7,224 nucleotides of DNA from Acidobacteriota bacterium. GTDB lineage: Bacteria; Acidobacteriota; Terriglobia; Terriglobales; Acidobacteriaceae. The position numbers and the translations under genes are program-made. Shown here piece after piece: positions 6,589 through 7,224 of this stretch; the first letter of the stretch is position 1; the number at the start of each line of letters is the position of its first letter. The stretch covers positions 1 through 7,224 of the forward strand of contig QHZV01000182.1 in NCBI GenBank assembly GCA_003224785.1, in the 5' to 3' direction. Below the pieces are notes generated by a model. That model searched no databases. It was not told where the DNA came from and worked only from the letters and a program-made list of their open reading frames with translations.

Positions 6589-7224
6589 TTAGAACGTGTA
6601 AACCAGGTCGTACTGCATACGCGTCAACCATGGTTCCTGCACACCCGCCACTTTCGCCGCATTGTTCTCCAGATTGGAATTCAATACGCGTCCGTACCAC
6701 CAGGTAAATTGGGCGACTGTATTCGGCCTCAGCTTCCAGCCCGCGTAAACCTTGTTTTGCAAGATGTTCGTAGGCGCACGCTGATCGCTTTCAGCGATGG
6801 ATGCCAGCACGGAATCTTGTTCCTGACGGTACCAGGAATATCCGAACTGCACGTCATTCTTGTTCTTGGTTTGTCCTACGCTCAAATCAAAGCCGTATTC
6901 TTTGTTTTGGCTTTTAAGGTTTGTCAACACCGGGAAGCTGAGTGCTGAGTTCCCCGAGACAGCCGCATTCGACAGCGGGTGCGCGGCAGCGTCGAGGTTG
7001 TCTTCAAACTCGAGCAGCAGGTTCACTGGAAACCGGGCTACTCCAGTCTTGATGGTGTTGTTGAGGATGAAATCAAGCTCGTCGAAGCCGGAGTAGAAAT
7101 GCGGTTTGCCGGCTGCATCGAAGCTGATTGCATTGGTCATACCGTTCGGGGCGAAGATGCAATTGGGAAACTTCGGGAAGAAGCCGTTGCCGCCAGTAGC
7201 GCAGCCCGGACCTTCGCCGGATGT
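6589..7224 (-). CDS. Outer-membrane beta-barrel protein (putative porin, Porin_5-like), C-terminal part, truncated by window edge
   Basis: The frame is open to the right edge, giving 211 residues of the C-terminal part; the ATG at 7140 is internal. The sequence alternates short amphipathic strands with polar turns (FPVNLLLEFEDNL, KEYGFDLSVGQTKNKNDVQFGYSWYRQE, NKVYAGWKLRPNTVAQFTWWYGRV) and ends MQYDLVYTF. A terminal phenylalanine in an amphipathic last strand is the classic outer-membrane barrel signal. The segment from FGYSWYRQEQDSV to IAESDQ, followed by a strand pair, recalls the Porin_5 'putative porin' family, but that is recognition from memory and less certain than the barrel call. Two cysteines 14 codons apart (codons at 7201-7203 and 7159-7161) may form a loop disulphide. 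Lying just upstream of pst on the same strand it might carry phosphate across the outer membrane, but a terminator separates them and the solute is unknown. Confidence 0.75.
   Translation of the reverse strand, partial: TSGEGPGCATGGNGFFPKFPNCIFAPNGMTNAISFDAAGKPHFYSGFDELDFILNNTIKTGVARFPVNLLLEFEDNLDAAAHPLSNAAVSGNSALSFPVLTNLKSQNKEYGFDLSVGQTKNKNDVQFGYSWYRQEQDSVLASIAESDQRAPTNILQNKVYAGWKLRPNTVAQFTWWYGRVLNSNLENNAAKVAGVQEPWLTRMQYDLVYTF

Noticed and set aside
6532..6948. 138-codon plus-strand open frame over the terminator and porin end
   Set aside because: Antisense to the barrel gene and starts within the terminator region; no recognisable domain.

Overview
The window is a bacterial chromosomal segment, most likely from the Acidobacteriota. 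That is an inference from protein style and gene company (a GH31 glycosidase beside a Pho/Pst cluster and a Porin_5-like outer-membrane protein) and was not tested by any search. Almost all the DNA is ordinary high-affinity phosphate uptake and phosphate-sensing machinery. I see no RNA gene, CRISPR array, insertion sequence or other obvious mobile element, and no undescribed system.

Layout from left to right: (1) positions 1-547, plus strand, the C-terminal end of a GH31 glycoside hydrolase whose catalytic part lies outside the window and whose last residues appear frameshifted. (2) Positions 588-6369, minus strand, one compact cluster transcribed right to left: pstC - pstA - pstB - phoU - phoB - phoR. 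pstC/pstA overlap by 11 bases, pstA/pstB are 2 bases apart, pstB/phoU overlap by 4, phoU/phoB are 8 apart, and a 104-base gap precedes phoR. (3) Positions 6370-6588, a control region with an operator-like inverted repeat and a strong hairpin terminator. (4) Positions 6589-7224, minus strand, the C-terminal part of an outer-membrane beta-barrel protein that runs off the right edge.

How the genes work together (family knowledge): PstC and PstA form the inner-membrane channel and PstB the ATPase of the phosphate ABC importer. PhoU links transporter state to the sensor kinase PhoR, and PhoR phosphorylates PhoB, which switches on phosphate-starvation genes. The periplasmic phosphate-binding protein PstS is not encoded here.

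The most notable observation is that pstC cannot be read as one intact gene. Its start and first hydrophobic stretch lie in one frame, the rest in another, and about 20 residues of the first transmembrane helix and following loop seem to be missing. The GH31 gene shows a similar shift near its 3' end. Two such lesions in 7 kb suggest either real short deletions or local assembly errors; the sequence alone cannot decide.
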